Of a DNA stretch of 64,000 nucleotides, positions 18,176-27,652 are shown piece by piece; position 1 is the stretch's first letter, and every line of letters starts with the position of its first letter. Made by a program: the position numbers and the translations under genes. The stretch is from positions 403,824-467,823 of the forward strand of contig JAKVAZ010000001.1 of NCBI GenBank assembly GCA_022447225.1, given 5' to 3'. This DNA comes from Fuerstiella sp. (GTDB lineage Bacteria; Planctomycetota; Planctomycetia; Planctomycetales; Planctomycetaceae). The notes beneath the pieces were generated by a model. It made no database searches and was not told the DNA's origin. It saw nothing but the letters and a program-made list of their open reading frames with translations.

Positions 18176-19189
18176 CTATCGGGTGGAACCGGAACCATCG
18201 TCATAGGCCGAAACAATCTCACGAACGAGTCGATGACGCACAATATCCTTTCCTGTGAGCCGAACAATGGCAACCCCCTCAATTTCGGAAAGTCGCTCCA
18301 TTCCGTCAATCAGACCGCTGCGGGTTCCCTGTGGAAGATCATTTTGAGTCGAATCGCCGGTGACTACCATGCGGGAATTTACCCCCATTCTGGTCAAAAA
18401 CATCTTCATCTGCGTCACTGTTGTATTTTGACCTTCATCCAGAATCATGAAGGTGTCATTCAGTGTCCGGCCTCGCATGAAAGCCAGCGGTACTACTTCA
18501 ATTACATCGTTGCTCATGTATCGCCGGACCTGATCAAATTCAAGCATTTCGTTAATGGCATCCAGCAGGGGACGCAGGTACGGATTGACCTTGGCCTGCA
18601 TATCACCCGGCAGAAACCCCAATTTCTCACCTGCCTCAACTGCCGGTCGTACCAGGACGACTTTGCGCACCTCTTCCTCCTGCAGTGCCTGGAGAGCCAT
18701 TGCAACGGCCAGATACGTTTTTCCGGATCCGGCCGGGCCTTCACTGAATACGAGTGCATTATCCTGCATCGCTTTCATGTAGTGCTGCTGACCACTCGTT
18801 TTTGGCTGGATCGACCCGACGTGTACACATGTATGCCGTCGTGTTATTGTCGGGTCGCGAAGAGGCCCTGCGTCCGACGGGGCACTGGTACGAAGAACTT
18901 CTTCAGCTGAAATTTGTTGAGTGGTGGCGTCATTCACGTCGGGATTCAAGCTCCTGATGACATCGCTTTGCAGAAGTTCTCCGCTGCTGGCAAGAACACC
19001 CTGCCATTCCGAAAGAATCAGACAGCAGTTACTGACCTGTGACTGCGTTCCGAATACCCTGATCTCGTTTCCTCGCAGTACAATGCTCGCTTCCGTTGCC
19101 GCGCGCACGCGGCGAACATATTCATCCTGCGGCCCAAACAGTGCCCGAGCTTCATCCTGACTGCTGAGACGAATGGAAGCTTCTGCCAT
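18176..19189 (-). CDS. PhoH-like ATPase (YbeZ)
   Basis: 337 aa. The N-terminal 70 residues resemble a KH-like RNA-binding module, and the ATPase core has Walker A GPAGSGKTYLAVAMAL, a Walker B region in FMILDEGQNTT, and VTGDSTQNDLP. PhoH/YbeZ proteins act with YbeY in RNA metabolism. The ATG at 19189 is preceded by GGTGGAA at good spacing; a GTG at 19201 would add four residues. This is the first gene of a minus-strand operon phoH, 7TM-HD, ybeY, corC-like, with short gaps (68, 23 and -4 bp). Confidence 0.93.
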   Translation of the reverse strand: MAEASIRLSSQDEARALFGPQDEYVRRVRAATEASIVLRGNEIRVFGTQSQVSNCCLILSEWQGVLASSGELLQSDVIRSLNPDVNDATTQQISAEEVLRTSAPSDAGPLRDPTITRRHTCVHVGSIQPKTSGQQHYMKAMQDNALVFSEGPAGSGKTYLAVAMALQALQEEEVRKVVLVRPAVEAGEKLGFLPGDMQAKVNPYLRPLLDAINEMLEFDQVRRYMSNDVIEVVPLAFMRGRTLNDTFMILDEGQNTTVTQMKMFLTRMGVNSRMVVTGDSTQNDLPQGTRSGLIDGMERLSEIEGVAIVRLTGKDIVRHRLVREIVSAYDDGSGSTR

Positions 19190-19636
19190 ACATGTTTCCA
19201 CCCAGCTGAAGAAGATTCAGATTCCACGGGAGAACGAACAACCTTGTATGGATGTTGAACAGTGTTGACAAGAAAAAATTCCTGTGCTCATTAAGTCATC
19301 CGTATATTCGCTACGGCGAATTTATGCGCCAGTTCTCCGATTCCCGATGACGCGGCAGAGTGAATAGTGGATTCTGAGATCATACCGATGTGCTGCGGCG
19401 AATGAGAATTCATCTGGGGTTGCACGACTGCAACAATGGATACGCTGCGCAACTGTCCAGCATCAATTGTTTCAGAAACGAAACAGATGGCAACACAGAC
19501 TCATTTTGAACTATAACGCTGCAGACGGCGTAAACTGTTGTCCTGTAATATGTTCAGTTAATTTCGCCATGTTCCTGCAGGTGTGGTGCAGTGTTTGCGT
19601 TGCTGCCTTCAGACAAACCTGACAGGGAGCGGCGGA
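19190..19636. other. Intergenic region with a UACG-loop hairpin
   Basis: Between divergent phoH and the STAS-like gene. At 19306-19321 a perfect six-base stem ATTCGC/GCGAAT closes a TACG loop, the C(UACG)G tetraloop class that is very stable in RNA. A TTGACA box lies at 19265-19270 on the plus strand, but I find no good -10 partner. No gene is supported. Confidence 0.45.
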
Positions 19637-20098
19637 ATGAACTTAAAGAAACGACAACGACTGAACATTCATCTGGACGACAATACTGCGGTCGTGGGAC
19701 TCGAGCGTATTGAGATCTGGGACGGTGCAGATCTGGCACTCCTGCGAGAGGTATTGTCCGAACTGATTGAAGGTGACGGGTTTCGTTCGGTTGGTGTGGA
19801 CCTAGCACCTGTAAAATATATCCCGAGCGGTTTCTTTGGAATGCTGTTCGAGTGGTACGAAACGGGAATTGAGATCCAGTTGCATTCACCTCAGAAAAAT
19901 GTGGAACGGATGTTGTGGTTTCGCATGTTTTTCACTGTTCGTCCCGACGGACATTTCCAGCTTTCAGATGAAGAGGTTCGGAATCACACTCCGAACCAGC
20001 AGGTGGAATACCACAAACGGGAATTCATGGACCGGACGAGGCCTGAAGAGGATGGCACCGATTCCGTGCGCTACGGCGTTTCAACGTCCGGGAACTGA
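19637..20098 (+). CDS. STAS-domain-like protein
   Basis: 153 aa. The pattern RSVGVDLAPVKYIPSGFFGM with IEIQLHSPQKNVERMLW matches the STAS fold of anti-sigma-factor antagonists: a beta strand, the conserved loop (usually DSxGLG, here PSGFFG), then helix and strand. Because the phosphorylatable serine motif is atypical, regulation by phosphorylation is uncertain. The C-terminal 45 residues are polar and probably disordered. The ATG has AGGGAGCGGCGGA just upstream. No kinase or sigma partner is adjacent, so it is an orphan in this window. Confidence 0.68.
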   Translation: MNLKKRQRLNIHLDDNTAVVGLERIEIWDGADLALLREVLSELIEGDGFRSVGVDLAPVKYIPSGFFGMLFEWYETGIEIQLHSPQKNVERMLWFRMFFTVRPDGHFQLSDEEVRNHTPNQQVEYHKREFMDRTRPEEDGTDSVRYGVSTSGN

Positions 20099-20651
20099 TG
20101 CAGCATCCATCGATAAAATTTTGGACGCACGACTGTCCCGGAGGCTTGTTCAGCGTTCAGTTCCGGAGTCGAACGGCTGAGTCATTGCAGCGAAGTAACA
20201 ACTGCAGTTGATGCGGGGCTGTCATCGAGAAGTACTCTCCGTCAATCGGTACTGCAATTCGCCGTGCTTTACGAGTCTTCCTGCTGAGACAGGGCCATCG
20301 AAACTAAATTATACATCGGACCATTGGTTGCCAAAAACAACAGATCGCGAACACAGAAGTCAGGATTGGATCGTGTGTGTTATTTAGAAGGCAAACTTGA
20401 GGACTTTTTCCGGAATTTTCTGTTATTCCAAAGTCTGTACGCTGAGCCCCGTCAAATCCTTGCACGAGTACGCTGATACCGTGATTTGCCGAAAACGCAG
20501 TTATTGGGCGCGAACCGGAAGCGATTCCTGAAGTCGACCAATCACGGTTTTTCCAATCAGCGTTGAATTGACGATCATCCAGTTAGGTCATTTCGTTGGG
20601 TGAATGCTGCGCAGTTTGGCTTTCATGCGTGAATTGTGGAAAGTTTGAGCG
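20099..20651. other. Intergenic region, no gene seen
   Basis: 553 bp. Two dyads were noted: 20151-20179 (CAGCGTTC pairing with GAACGGCTG, one bulge), soon after the STAS gene end, and a 12-bp perfect palindrome CAACTGCAGTTG at 20199-20210. Neither is followed by a T-run, so these are not simple terminators. Confidence 0.45.
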
Positions 20652-22016
20652 ATGTCCGTTTCCAGACTCCTGCTGATCCTGCCCCTGGGGTTGCTGATCA
20701 GTGTTTCCGGCTGCTCCGGCAACCGTTTGCGGTATGTTTTTGCATCAGACCGTGAGTTTATGAAGCTTTCTGAACTCGATGAGTACAACGCAAAACGCGA
20801 AGCAGACTCGGATCAGGTCGAAGTGTCCGACGGAATGCTGGCGTCCGTTTCTGAAGATTCCAGCAACGAATCCAGTGAACAGGAACACGTAGATGTTTTG
20901 AGTATCAGCCGCTGGCTCAACCCAAAGCTTGAGCATGCGGTTTCACCGGATCCGTTTCTTGAAGACGAACCTGTTGAACCTGTTGATGAAAACGCAGACA
21001 GCGGTTCTGTGATGGTCGTGGGACACCCGAATGAACTGTCGGAAGAGCTGTCTTCGGGAGATGAAGATGAACAGGGTAAACAACGAACCAGGCAGGATAA
21101 TGCGGATACAGTGTCATTCAACGAGCAGGAACGTCTGCCCACGTTCGCCGACATTTTGGCCGAATTTGAAGAAGACGCTGAGAAACCTGACGACCTGGAT
21201 GCACAGGCGGAAGAATGGCTCGCGAACTTGAACCAAGATCAGAGTTCGTCAGCGGACGAATTCGAACCTCTGACTGGAGAGGCAATTGAGGAATCCGATC
21301 CAGCCGATGAATTCGGTGACAGTACTTCGTTTTCCGCAGTCGCCCCTTCAAAGGAACCCTCTCCTGTGCGTGATGAGGGGGAATCTCAGTTTGATCTGGT
21401 GGATATCATTGATGATTCCTCAGAGACTGTGAGCGAGGATGAGGGAGATGTCGACGACGATTTTGGGAATGAATATTTGCATGATTCTCAGAATCAGCCC
21501 GCCGGGAAAGACGTAATCGTTGACAATGAACCGTTGATCGAAGACAGCCTCTGGCACCCATCGGGCTCAATCTCCGGCTGGCGGGACACCGAGTCAATAA
21601 TTGACAAGACGAAAAGTGAGCTTTCGTTTGACGAGGAGACCGGATTTCCTGATGTGACGAGGTTCAATGCAGAGCCGGTAAACCCGGTCTCCGTCAGCCG
21701 GTTGTCTTCCGTTACTCAGTCGTACGACCACACTGGTTCGGCTACTGATGTCATTACATCTGTGGATGTTGACAATGTTCCACACGGGACTCCGCAGCTC
21801 GCAATGACAGCCGAATTCCATTCTCATCTGCCGGATTCGGATCCTTTTCTCAGTGATTTTGAGTCTCAGTCTGTCGCAGGACCTGCCGGGTCAAAGACGG
21901 GAATTGTTGCCGCACTGTCGGTACGGACCTGGCTGATGCTGCTGGGGGGAGTGGTCATTGCGTATCTGCTGATTGCTCCTGAGAGACAAAATCTGCGGAA
22001 CCGGAACAATCGGTGA
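20652..22016 (+). CDS. Acidic lipoprotein with C-terminal membrane segment, unknown function
   Basis: 454 aa; family not recognised. The N-terminus is a lipoprotein signal (LLLILPLGLLISVSGC, lipobox Cys at about 21). Residues 40-400 are very rich in Asp, Glu and Ser, low in hydrophobics and probably disordered. Near the C-terminus WLMLLGGVVIAYLLI is a clear membrane segment followed by a short basic tail. A protein with a lipid anchor at one end and a helix at the other could bridge two membranes or lie as a loop on one. The sequence PDPFLEDEPVEP and the later DSDPFLSDFES are weakly repeated. Confidence 0.75.
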   Translation: MSVSRLLLILPLGLLISVSGCSGNRLRYVFASDREFMKLSELDEYNAKREADSDQVEVSDGMLASVSEDSSNESSEQEHVDVLSISRWLNPKLEHAVSPDPFLEDEPVEPVDENADSGSVMVVGHPNELSEELSSGDEDEQGKQRTRQDNADTVSFNEQERLPTFADILAEFEEDAEKPDDLDAQAEEWLANLNQDQSSSADEFEPLTGEAIEESDPADEFGDSTSFSAVAPSKEPSPVRDEGESQFDLVDIIDDSSETVSEDEGDVDDDFGNEYLHDSQNQPAGKDVIVDNEPLIEDSLWHPSGSISGWRDTESIIDKTKSELSFDEETGFPDVTRFNAEPVNPVSVSRLSSVTQSYDHTGSATDVITSVDVDNVPHGTPQLAMTAEFHSHLPDSDPFLSDFESQSVAGPAGSKTGIVAALSVRTWLMLLGGVVIAYLLIAPERQNLRNRNNR

Positions 22017-22336
22017 AACACAGGGCTCCGTGTAGGTCAAGTCGCCAAGTGGAAGATGCCTGGAGCCGGAACTCGACATAGAGTCTGGCAGTCGCTGCTA
22101 TTTTGGTTTTCTGTTCATGGTGCATTGACGGGTAGCCCGATTTCTGAAACCGGATGGCGTCTGAACCATTGCTGATTTTCCGTTCAGGCCAACGAAATCC
22201 GGTTTTCCGGCACGAGTTGGAAGCAAGTGCCGGCCCGGCAAAGCAGAACAGCCATACCCATTTTCAGGCGACTGCAAGCTCACTCGCGGCCGTGGGAGTT
22301 TTCTGATTCGGCCCACAATTGTAACCGGAGCCAGAC
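22017..22336. other. Intergenic region with one hairpin
   Basis: 320 bp between the acidic lipoprotein and PilZ genes. A perfect seven-base stem CCGGCAC/GTGCCGG spans 22207-22233 with a 13-base loop and no T-run. No gene is supported. Confidence 0.4.
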
Positions 22337-22681
22337 ATGTCGGATCCCTTTAGCCGTCCAACCATTGATGACCTGCGCACGGTGCTGGATAGTATCGGCA
22401 ATCCCGATTGCACGAACCTGCGAGCTCATGAACGCCTGGAATTGTCTGTTCCCGCAGAAATCAAGACCCAGCGAGGAAATACGGTTTCCGCCATGACACG
22501 TGAAATCAGCAGAACCGGTATCGGAATGTTGCATCGCGGATCCGTTTCCCCGGGAGTTGTAACAGTTCGAATGGCCAGTGAAAGTCGCCAGTTTGAGTAT
22601 CAGGTTCAACTTGAATGGTGTACTCCGTGCGATAACGGATTGTTCATGAGTGGCGGTCAATTTATCGCTGATGCGAGCTGA
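22337..22681 (+). CDS. PilZ-domain protein
   Basis: 114 aa, a single PilZ domain. The cyclic-di-GMP-binding RxxxR is present (RAHERLEL), followed after about 25 residues by REISRTGIGM, the counterpart of the D/NxSxxG motif with Glu in the first place. EWCTPCDNGLFMSGGQFI is the typical closing strand. I infer a c-di-GMP receptor; no diguanylate cyclase, flagellar or cellulose gene is near. The Glu substitution may lower affinity. Confidence 0.85.
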   Translation: MSDPFSRPTIDDLRTVLDSIGNPDCTNLRAHERLELSVPAEIKTQRGNTVSAMTREISRTGIGMLHRGSVSPGVVTVRMASESRQFEYQVQLEWCTPCDNGLFMSGGQFIADAS

Positions 22682-23135
22682 GCACAGGCTTATTTTACGT
22701 TTTGGATCCTGGAAGAGCACAACCGGCAATGGTGCTGCTGTCGAGCTGGGTGCTGCGTTTTTGTAAAAAATGAGTAGACCGAAGTTCCGCGGGACACACG
22801 GTTTGCCTTGTTCCGCCCGAGCGATACTGCTCATTTTAGACCGGGTGTCGAGCAGTGTTGGAAACGATCGCAAATTTGTGCCTCTGCAGCATGATCAGAT
22901 TATTTGTTGTTACCTGTCCGATTCCCATCTTGCTAGCGGTTCTTGCTCGTGCAGCCGGCAATCGGGGTACATTAAAAATGATTCGGTTGACGAGGTGTCG
23001 GTTTCCTTCATAATCTTGGATCGTTCTGTTAGACAAAATCTGATGGGCACGGTGCAGCAGGCCAGTGTGGGCATTGCAGATATCTTGCAGGACGTGACAA
23101 TTTGACAAATGCGGCAGTTGTCGTGTTTTTGAGAT
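22682..23135. other. Intergenic region upstream of tRNA-Gly
   Basis: 454 bp between pilZ and the tRNA. A plus-strand open frame at 22770-23105 has no motif and I do not call it. The stretch probably holds the promoter for the tRNA and perhaps for the trigger factor gene. Confidence 0.4.
22987..23014 (+). promoter_or_regulatory. Candidate sigma-70-type promoter for tRNA-Gly
   Basis: TTGACG (22987-22992) and CATAAT (23009-23014) stand 16 bases apart, matching the consensus at five of six places each. The expected start near 23021 is about 115 bases before the tRNA. Confidence 0.4.
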
Positions 23136-23207
23136 GCGGGTGTAGCTCAGTGGTAGAGCACCACGTTGCCAACGTGGATGTCGAGGGTTCAAATCCCTTC
23201 GCCCGCT
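23136..23207 (+). tRNA. tRNA-Gly (GCC)
   Basis: A complete 72-nt cloverleaf: acceptor GCGGGTG pairs with CGCCCGC (one G-U), D-arm GCTC/GAGC, anticodon stem CCACG/CGTGG around TTGCCAA (anticodon GCC), T-arm GAGGG/CCCTT with loop TTCAAAT. The discriminator is T, and CCA is not encoded. A run of seven Ts follows within two bases and may end transcription. Trigger factor starts 74 bp downstream. Confidence 0.97.
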
Positions 23208-23280
23208 CTTTTTTTGTGGCCTTGATGATGTCCTGTATCAATGTTGGATTGTTACGGAATCAGGCGGAAAAGGGACAGGC

Positions 23281-24771
23281 ATGAGTGAAGGGCAATCGAC
23301 AGTCGCTGATCCGGGAGTTCAGGACGACGCGGAGGAATCCGGCAGACTGAATCTGGATGTTCAGGTCTCAGAGGTCGGTCCCTGTCGCAAACATGTGGTT
23401 GTAACGGTGTCCGAGGCCGATATCGCGACTGTCCGCAGTGAAGCCATCAATGAGTTGGCGGAAAAGGCAGAGGTGCCCGGTTTTCGTATCGGGCGAGTTC
23501 CGTCTGCGCTGCTGGAAAAGCGATTTCGTGATGAAATCGTCAGTGATGTGAAGCAAAAGGTGCTGCTGCAGAGTCTCGAACAGTTATCTGACGACAACGA
23601 TATTGATCCGATCAACCAGCCTGAGATCAATGTTGAGAGTCTGGACATACCGGATTCCGGCGATTTTCGTTATGAGTTTGACGTCGAAGTTCGGCCTGAA
23701 TTCGAACTCCCTGATTACTCGTCACTTACTATTGAGCGTGCGTCCGGTGAAGTTTCCGATGAGGAATTCGCAGCCTACCGGACGCAATTTCTGTCGTCCC
23801 ACGCGGAGCGGGACCGGGTTGATCGCGCAGCCCGGAAAGGTGACTTTATCGTTTGCGATATTGTCTTCCGGTACGATGGTAGAGAGCTCAGGCAGTCTGA
23901 TTCCGTGTCTTTGCAGCTGCATTCGGAACTGCGGTTTCAGGACAGTGAGTTCAGTGGATTTGATGAATTGATGGCGGGAGCCTCCGTTGGGGATGTCCGC
24001 AGTGCCAAATTAACAGTTTCACTGCAGTCTTCAACGGTTGAAATGCGTGGTGAAACGGTTGAGGCAGAGTTCACTGTAAAGGAAGTCCAGCAGCAGGTCC
24101 TTCCGGTAATGGATCGTGAGTTTCTTGAACGATTGGACTGTGAATCGGAAGAAAGTCTGGACGAACGACTGCGCGAAGCGCTCGAGCGTCAAATCGAATA
24201 TCAACAGCGTCAGTCGACTCGACAGCAGGTACTGGACCGGATTACTGAAGCCGCCGACTGGGATTTGCCTGAGTCACTCGTCAAACAGCAGACGGACAAC
24301 GCTCTTCGGAGGGAAATGCTGGAAATGTCGCAGGCCGGGTTCACACGTGAACAAATCATGGCTCGTGAGAATGAGATTCGCCAAAATGCAATTGAGAATA
24401 CCCGGCAGGCGCTCAAGGAACATTTCGTGCTGGACCGAATTGCGACTGCTGAAAATATTGAATGCGAGGACTCTGACATTGAAAATGAGCTGGCATTAAT
24501 GGCGTTTCAAAGCGGCGAGTCACTACGTCGGATTCGCGCTCGTCTGATCAAGTCCGGAATGATGGACAATATGGAAGCTCAGCTGCGGGAACGCAAAGCC
24601 GTTGATCTGGTTACCGAAAAAATCTCGTTCACTGATGTTGCACGTAAGCCGTTTGCAGAAAACGACGTGGCTACGGCCGCTATTGCGATTTGCGGAAACA
24701 TCACCACGACAGAGGTGGCAGACAGCGACGCGACGAGTGACGATGATGTTGACAGCGGGGACGGTTCCTGA
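23281..24771 (+). CDS. tig: Trigger factor (ribosome-bound chaperone / PPIase)
   Basis: 496 aa, somewhat longer than the usual 430-450. The N-terminal ribosome-binding domain holds the signature VPGFRIGRVP (GFRxGxxP), a PPIase-like middle domain follows (about 170-265), and a long helical C-terminal chaperone domain after it. The first 20 residues and the last 40 are extra and acidic (ends in Asp/Ser-rich DATSDDDVDSGDGS). AAAAGGGA lies seven bases before the ATG. Two clpP genes follow on the same strand, the common tig-clpP arrangement of bacteria; clpX is not adjacent. Confidence 0.94.
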   Translation: MSEGQSTVADPGVQDDAEESGRLNLDVQVSEVGPCRKHVVVTVSEADIATVRSEAINELAEKAEVPGFRIGRVPSALLEKRFRDEIVSDVKQKVLLQSLEQLSDDNDIDPINQPEINVESLDIPDSGDFRYEFDVEVRPEFELPDYSSLTIERASGEVSDEEFAAYRTQFLSSHAERDRVDRAARKGDFIVCDIVFRYDGRELRQSDSVSLQLHSELRFQDSEFSGFDELMAGASVGDVRSAKLTVSLQSSTVEMRGETVEAEFTVKEVQQQVLPVMDREFLERLDCESEESLDERLREALERQIEYQQRQSTRQQVLDRITEAADWDLPESLVKQQTDNALRREMLEMSQAGFTREQIMARENEIRQNAIENTRQALKEHFVLDRIATAENIECEDSDIENELALMAFQSGESLRRIRARLIKSGMMDNMEAQLRERKAVDLVTEKISFTDVARKPFAENDVATAAIAICGNITTTEVADSDATSDDDVDSGDGS

Positions 24772-24925
24772 ATAGAAGCTCCTCTTACGCATTACACAGC
24801 GGCAAGCCCTGCCGTGTGCGAATGCCGCCAAATCCGGCTAATCTTCCGGCTGACGGTTTCAGATGCTTTTGCGGTCACAGACATTCATGAATGCACACGA
24901 TGCACGGAGTAAAGGAAGACAGATA

Positions 24926-25540
24926 ATGCAGGACTCGCGTACCGACTATAGTCCCATGCTCGCCCGCGACTATACCGCTCAGCGTCAAATGGGTGTCGGT
25001 GATCTGCTGCTGGACAACCGGATCATTTTTCTGGATGGTCCGATTCATGACGGCAGTGCAAACCTGGTTGTGATGAAGCTGCTGTTCCTGCAGTCAGAAA
25101 ATCGGCACCAGGATATTCATCTGTATGTGAACTCACCCGGCGGATCGGTCACGGCAACACTGGCGATTTATGACATCATGCAGTTCATCGAATGTGACGT
25201 TGCCACGTATTGTGTGGGGATGTCAGCCAGTGGAGGAGCGATCCTGGTGGCCGGAGGCGCCCCAGGAAAACGATTCGCGCTGAAACATTCCAAAATGATG
25301 ATTCATCAGCCCCATGGTCAGGTTGGCGGTCAGGTATCAGATATTGAAATTCAGGCGAAAGACATTCTTGAAACACGTGCACTGCTCAACGAACTGCTGG
25401 CCGGTCACACCGGCAGGTCCGTGGAACATATTGCCGATGACACACAACGCGACCATTACCTGACATCACAGGAAGCGAAGGACTACGGTCTGGTGGATGA
25501 AGTTCTGGACAAACCCGCCGGAACAAAGAAGAAGACCTGA
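24926..25540 (+). CDS. clpP: ATP-dependent Clp protease proteolytic subunit, first paralogue
   Basis: 204 aa serine peptidase. The catalytic triad is in place: Ser in GMSASGGA, His in MMIHQP, Asp in DDTQRDHYL. The motif differs from the usual GQAASMGA, which marks it as the divergent paralogue. The ATG at 24926 has AAAGGAAG about eight bases upstream; ATGs at 24863 and 24887 are in frame but lack that. It lies 154 bp after tig and 50 bp before the second clpP. The pair may build a mixed ring, as two-ClpP bacteria do. Confidence 0.93.
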   Translation: MQDSRTDYSPMLARDYTAQRQMGVGDLLLDNRIIFLDGPIHDGSANLVVMKLLFLQSENRHQDIHLYVNSPGGSVTATLAIYDIMQFIECDVATYCVGMSASGGAILVAGGAPGKRFALKHSKMMIHQPHGQVGGQVSDIEIQAKDILETRALLNELLAGHTGRSVEHIADDTQRDHYLTSQEAKDYGLVDEVLDKPAGTKKKT

Positions 25541-25590
25541 TCGGTTCCAGTTGATCTCATTATTCTCCAGCTCACCGGATGGATTCCTTT

Positions 25591-26178
25591 ATGACTGCCT
25601 TGGTGCCCTACGTCATCGAAAAGCACGGCCGTGAAGAACGTGCGATGGACATTTACAGTCGCCTGCTCAAGGATCGGATCATCATCCTTGGCAGTGGTGT
25701 GAATGACGATGTGGCAAACAGCATTGTTGCTCAGCTTCTGTTTCTTCAGTTTGATGATTCGAAGGCAGACATTCACTTTTACATCAATTCTCCTGGCGGG
25801 TCGATCACGGCCGGCATGGCGATCTACGATACCATGCAGTACATCAGCTGTGATGTTGCGACTTACTGCATTGGTCAGGCTGCCAGTATGGGGGCTGTTC
25901 TGCTGACTGCGGGTGCTCCTGGTAAGCGTCACGCTTTACCTAATGCGCGGATTATGATTCACCAGCCTCTGGCGGGCATGGAAGGCACGGCGACAGAACT
26001 GGAAATTCATGCCAAAGAGGTGCTGCGTGTGAAACAGCGGATGAACGAAATACTGCTGAAGCACACCGGTCAGACACTTGAAAAAATTCAGGAAGACACT
26101 GACCGCGATAATTTTATGACCGCGGAAGAGGCTAAAGAATACAGCCTGATCGATGAAGTACTCGAATCACTTGCTTAG
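25591..26178 (+). CDS. clpP: ATP-dependent Clp protease proteolytic subunit, second paralogue
   Basis: 195 aa with canonical ClpP sequence: LVPYVIE near the N-terminus, [35 protein letters not shown], catalytic Ser in GQAASMGA, His in IMIHQP, Asp in DTDRDNFM. The ATG at 25591 has GGATGGA about eight bases upstream and gives the usual family start; an ATG at 25579 would add four residues. It ends four bases from the convergent DUF1015 gene. It would form the degradation chamber worked by ClpX or ClpA/C encoded elsewhere. Confidence 0.94.
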   Translation: MTALVPYVIEKHGREERAMDIYSRLLKDRIIILGSGVNDDVANSIVAQLLFLQFDDSKADIHFYINSPGGSITAGMAIYDTMQYISCDVATYCIGQAASMGAVLLTAGAPGKRHALPNARIMIHQPLAGMEGTATELEIHAKEVLRVKQRMNEILLKHTGQTLEKIQEDTDRDNFMTAEEAKEYSLIDEVLESLA

Positions 26179-26182
26179 GCAT

Positions 26183-27412
26183 TTAATCGAGTGAATGGAC
26201 GAGCAGTCCGCTGCGAAGTTTGGGTTCAAACCAGGTGCTTTTTGGCGGCATGATCCGTCCAGCATCCGAAACGTTCATCAACTGTTCCATGGACGTAGGG
26301 TACATTGAAACAGCAACTGCCCAGTTGCCTGAGTCGACCAGCTTTTCCAGTTCGTCAGTACCGCGAACTCCTCCGACAAAGTCGATGCGACTATCCGTTC
26401 GCACGTCCTGAATTCCAAGAATTGGTCGTAAGACACGATCTTCCAGAATCGCCACATCCAGTGATGCAACCGGATTTGATTTGTCGATGGATTCGTCAGG
26501 TATTGTGAGGCGATGCCACTGGCTGCCGAAGTAAATACAAAAACTTCCTGCAGCGGCAGGTACCGCCGAACTGGTTTTTTCCAGCAGTCCCGTTTCAGTC
26601 AGTTGCGACTGAAATTCGGTTGCTGTCAGGCCGTTGAGATCCCTGACAACCCGATTGTACGACAGAATTCTCAGCTGATCTGACGGAAATAACACGGAGA
26701 GAAACCAATTATATTCTTCAGTGCCGGTGTGTTGCTCATTTGTATTGCGACGCAGTGTTGCAGCACGCATGGCGCTGGCTGATCGATGGTGGCCGTCTGC
26801 AACGTAGAACACCGGGACTGCCGAAAAGGCCGCCAGGTAAGGATCAGGTTCAGTGATTTTCCAGACGGTATGCTCCACACCGTCTTCCGCTGTGAAATCG
26901 TACAGTGGTTGAGTCTGTACGACCGTTTCAATCAGGGTGTTGATATTCGGGGCACTGCGGTAACTCAGGAACACGGGCCCCGCGTGAGCGTTCAGGGTCA
27001 TCACGTGGCGTGTACGGTCGTCCTCTTTGGCTGGCCTCGTTTTTTCGTGTTTGCGAATCAGGTCATTTGTGTAGTCGTCGACGTGACAGCAGCAGACAAG
27101 TCCCACCTGTGGCATCCCGTTCATTATCTGGCGATACGCGTAGAGACAGCGGTCCGGATCACGCTGCAGGACAGATTCCGAAAGTAATCGGTCGAGGGCG
27201 GCCCGACCAGCAGCGTAGACCTCGTCAGCGTACGGATCTGTTTTTTCAGGGAGATCAATTTCCGGACGAATGACGTGCAAAAAACTGAGGGGATTGTCTT
27301 TGGCCATTGCAACAGCCTCGGACCGACTCACCACATCATAGGGCACTGAAGCGACGCTGGCTGCGTGTTCGCGAGCAGGGCGAATGGCATTGAATGGCTG
27401 GATGCGAGGCAT
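26183..27412 (-). CDS. DUF1015 family protein
   Basis: 409 aa. The N-terminus IQPFNAIRP and SVPYDVVSRSEA, the middle YRQIMNG, and FYVADGHHRSASAMRAA are the conserved blocks of DUF1015 (often annotated as phosphatase or SpoOJ-like, without proof). The His-His-Arg motif suggests a nucleotide or phosphate site. No partner is evident; it converges with clpP and diverges from the ABC transporter. Function unknown. Confidence 0.88.
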   Translation of the reverse strand: MPRIQPFNAIRPAREHAASVASVPYDVVSRSEAVAMAKDNPLSFLHVIRPEIDLPEKTDPYADEVYAAGRAALDRLLSESVLQRDPDRCLYAYRQIMNGMPQVGLVCCCHVDDYTNDLIRKHEKTRPAKEDDRTRHVMTLNAHAGPVFLSYRSAPNINTLIETVVQTQPLYDFTAEDGVEHTVWKITEPDPYLAAFSAVPVFYVADGHHRSASAMRAATLRRNTNEQHTGTEEYNWFLSVLFPSDQLRILSYNRVVRDLNGLTATEFQSQLTETGLLEKTSSAVPAAAGSFCIYFGSQWHRLTIPDESIDKSNPVASLDVAILEDRVLRPILGIQDVRTDSRIDFVGGVRGTDELEKLVDSGNWAVAVSMYPTSMEQLMNVSDAGRIMPPKSTWFEPKLRSGLLVHSLD

Positions 27413-27594
27413 AAATAAGATCCGGTGTATTATTAGTTGAATGAGACAAATGACGGCTGATCGAGATGACTCAATCGGAACAGGCGAGCCCTGACAGTAT
27501 CACATTCATCTGGTTTGTCTGTTGCTTTTCTGCCAAGTTACCTGTCAACATCGATGTCGCGGGTTTCTGGATCGTCAGGGATGGATTGTTATGA

Positions 27595-27619
27595 TGTTCT
27601 GATTCTCTTTGACAGAACA
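27595..27619 (+). promoter_or_regulatory. Dyad before the sugar ABC transporter
   Basis: TGTTCT (27595-27600) and AGAACA (27614-27619) are perfect inverted arms 13 bases apart, ending 33 bp before the binding-protein start. A TTGACA box overlaps the right arm side. This suits an operator but is short. Confidence 0.3.
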
Positions 27620-27652
27620 CCAACGTGATGAACTCTCTGGTCGGAAAAAACG

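Noticed and set aside
22770-23105. 111-codon plus-strand frame before tRNA-Gly
   Set aside because: Cys/Ser-rich without pattern, and it contains the likely tRNA promoter.
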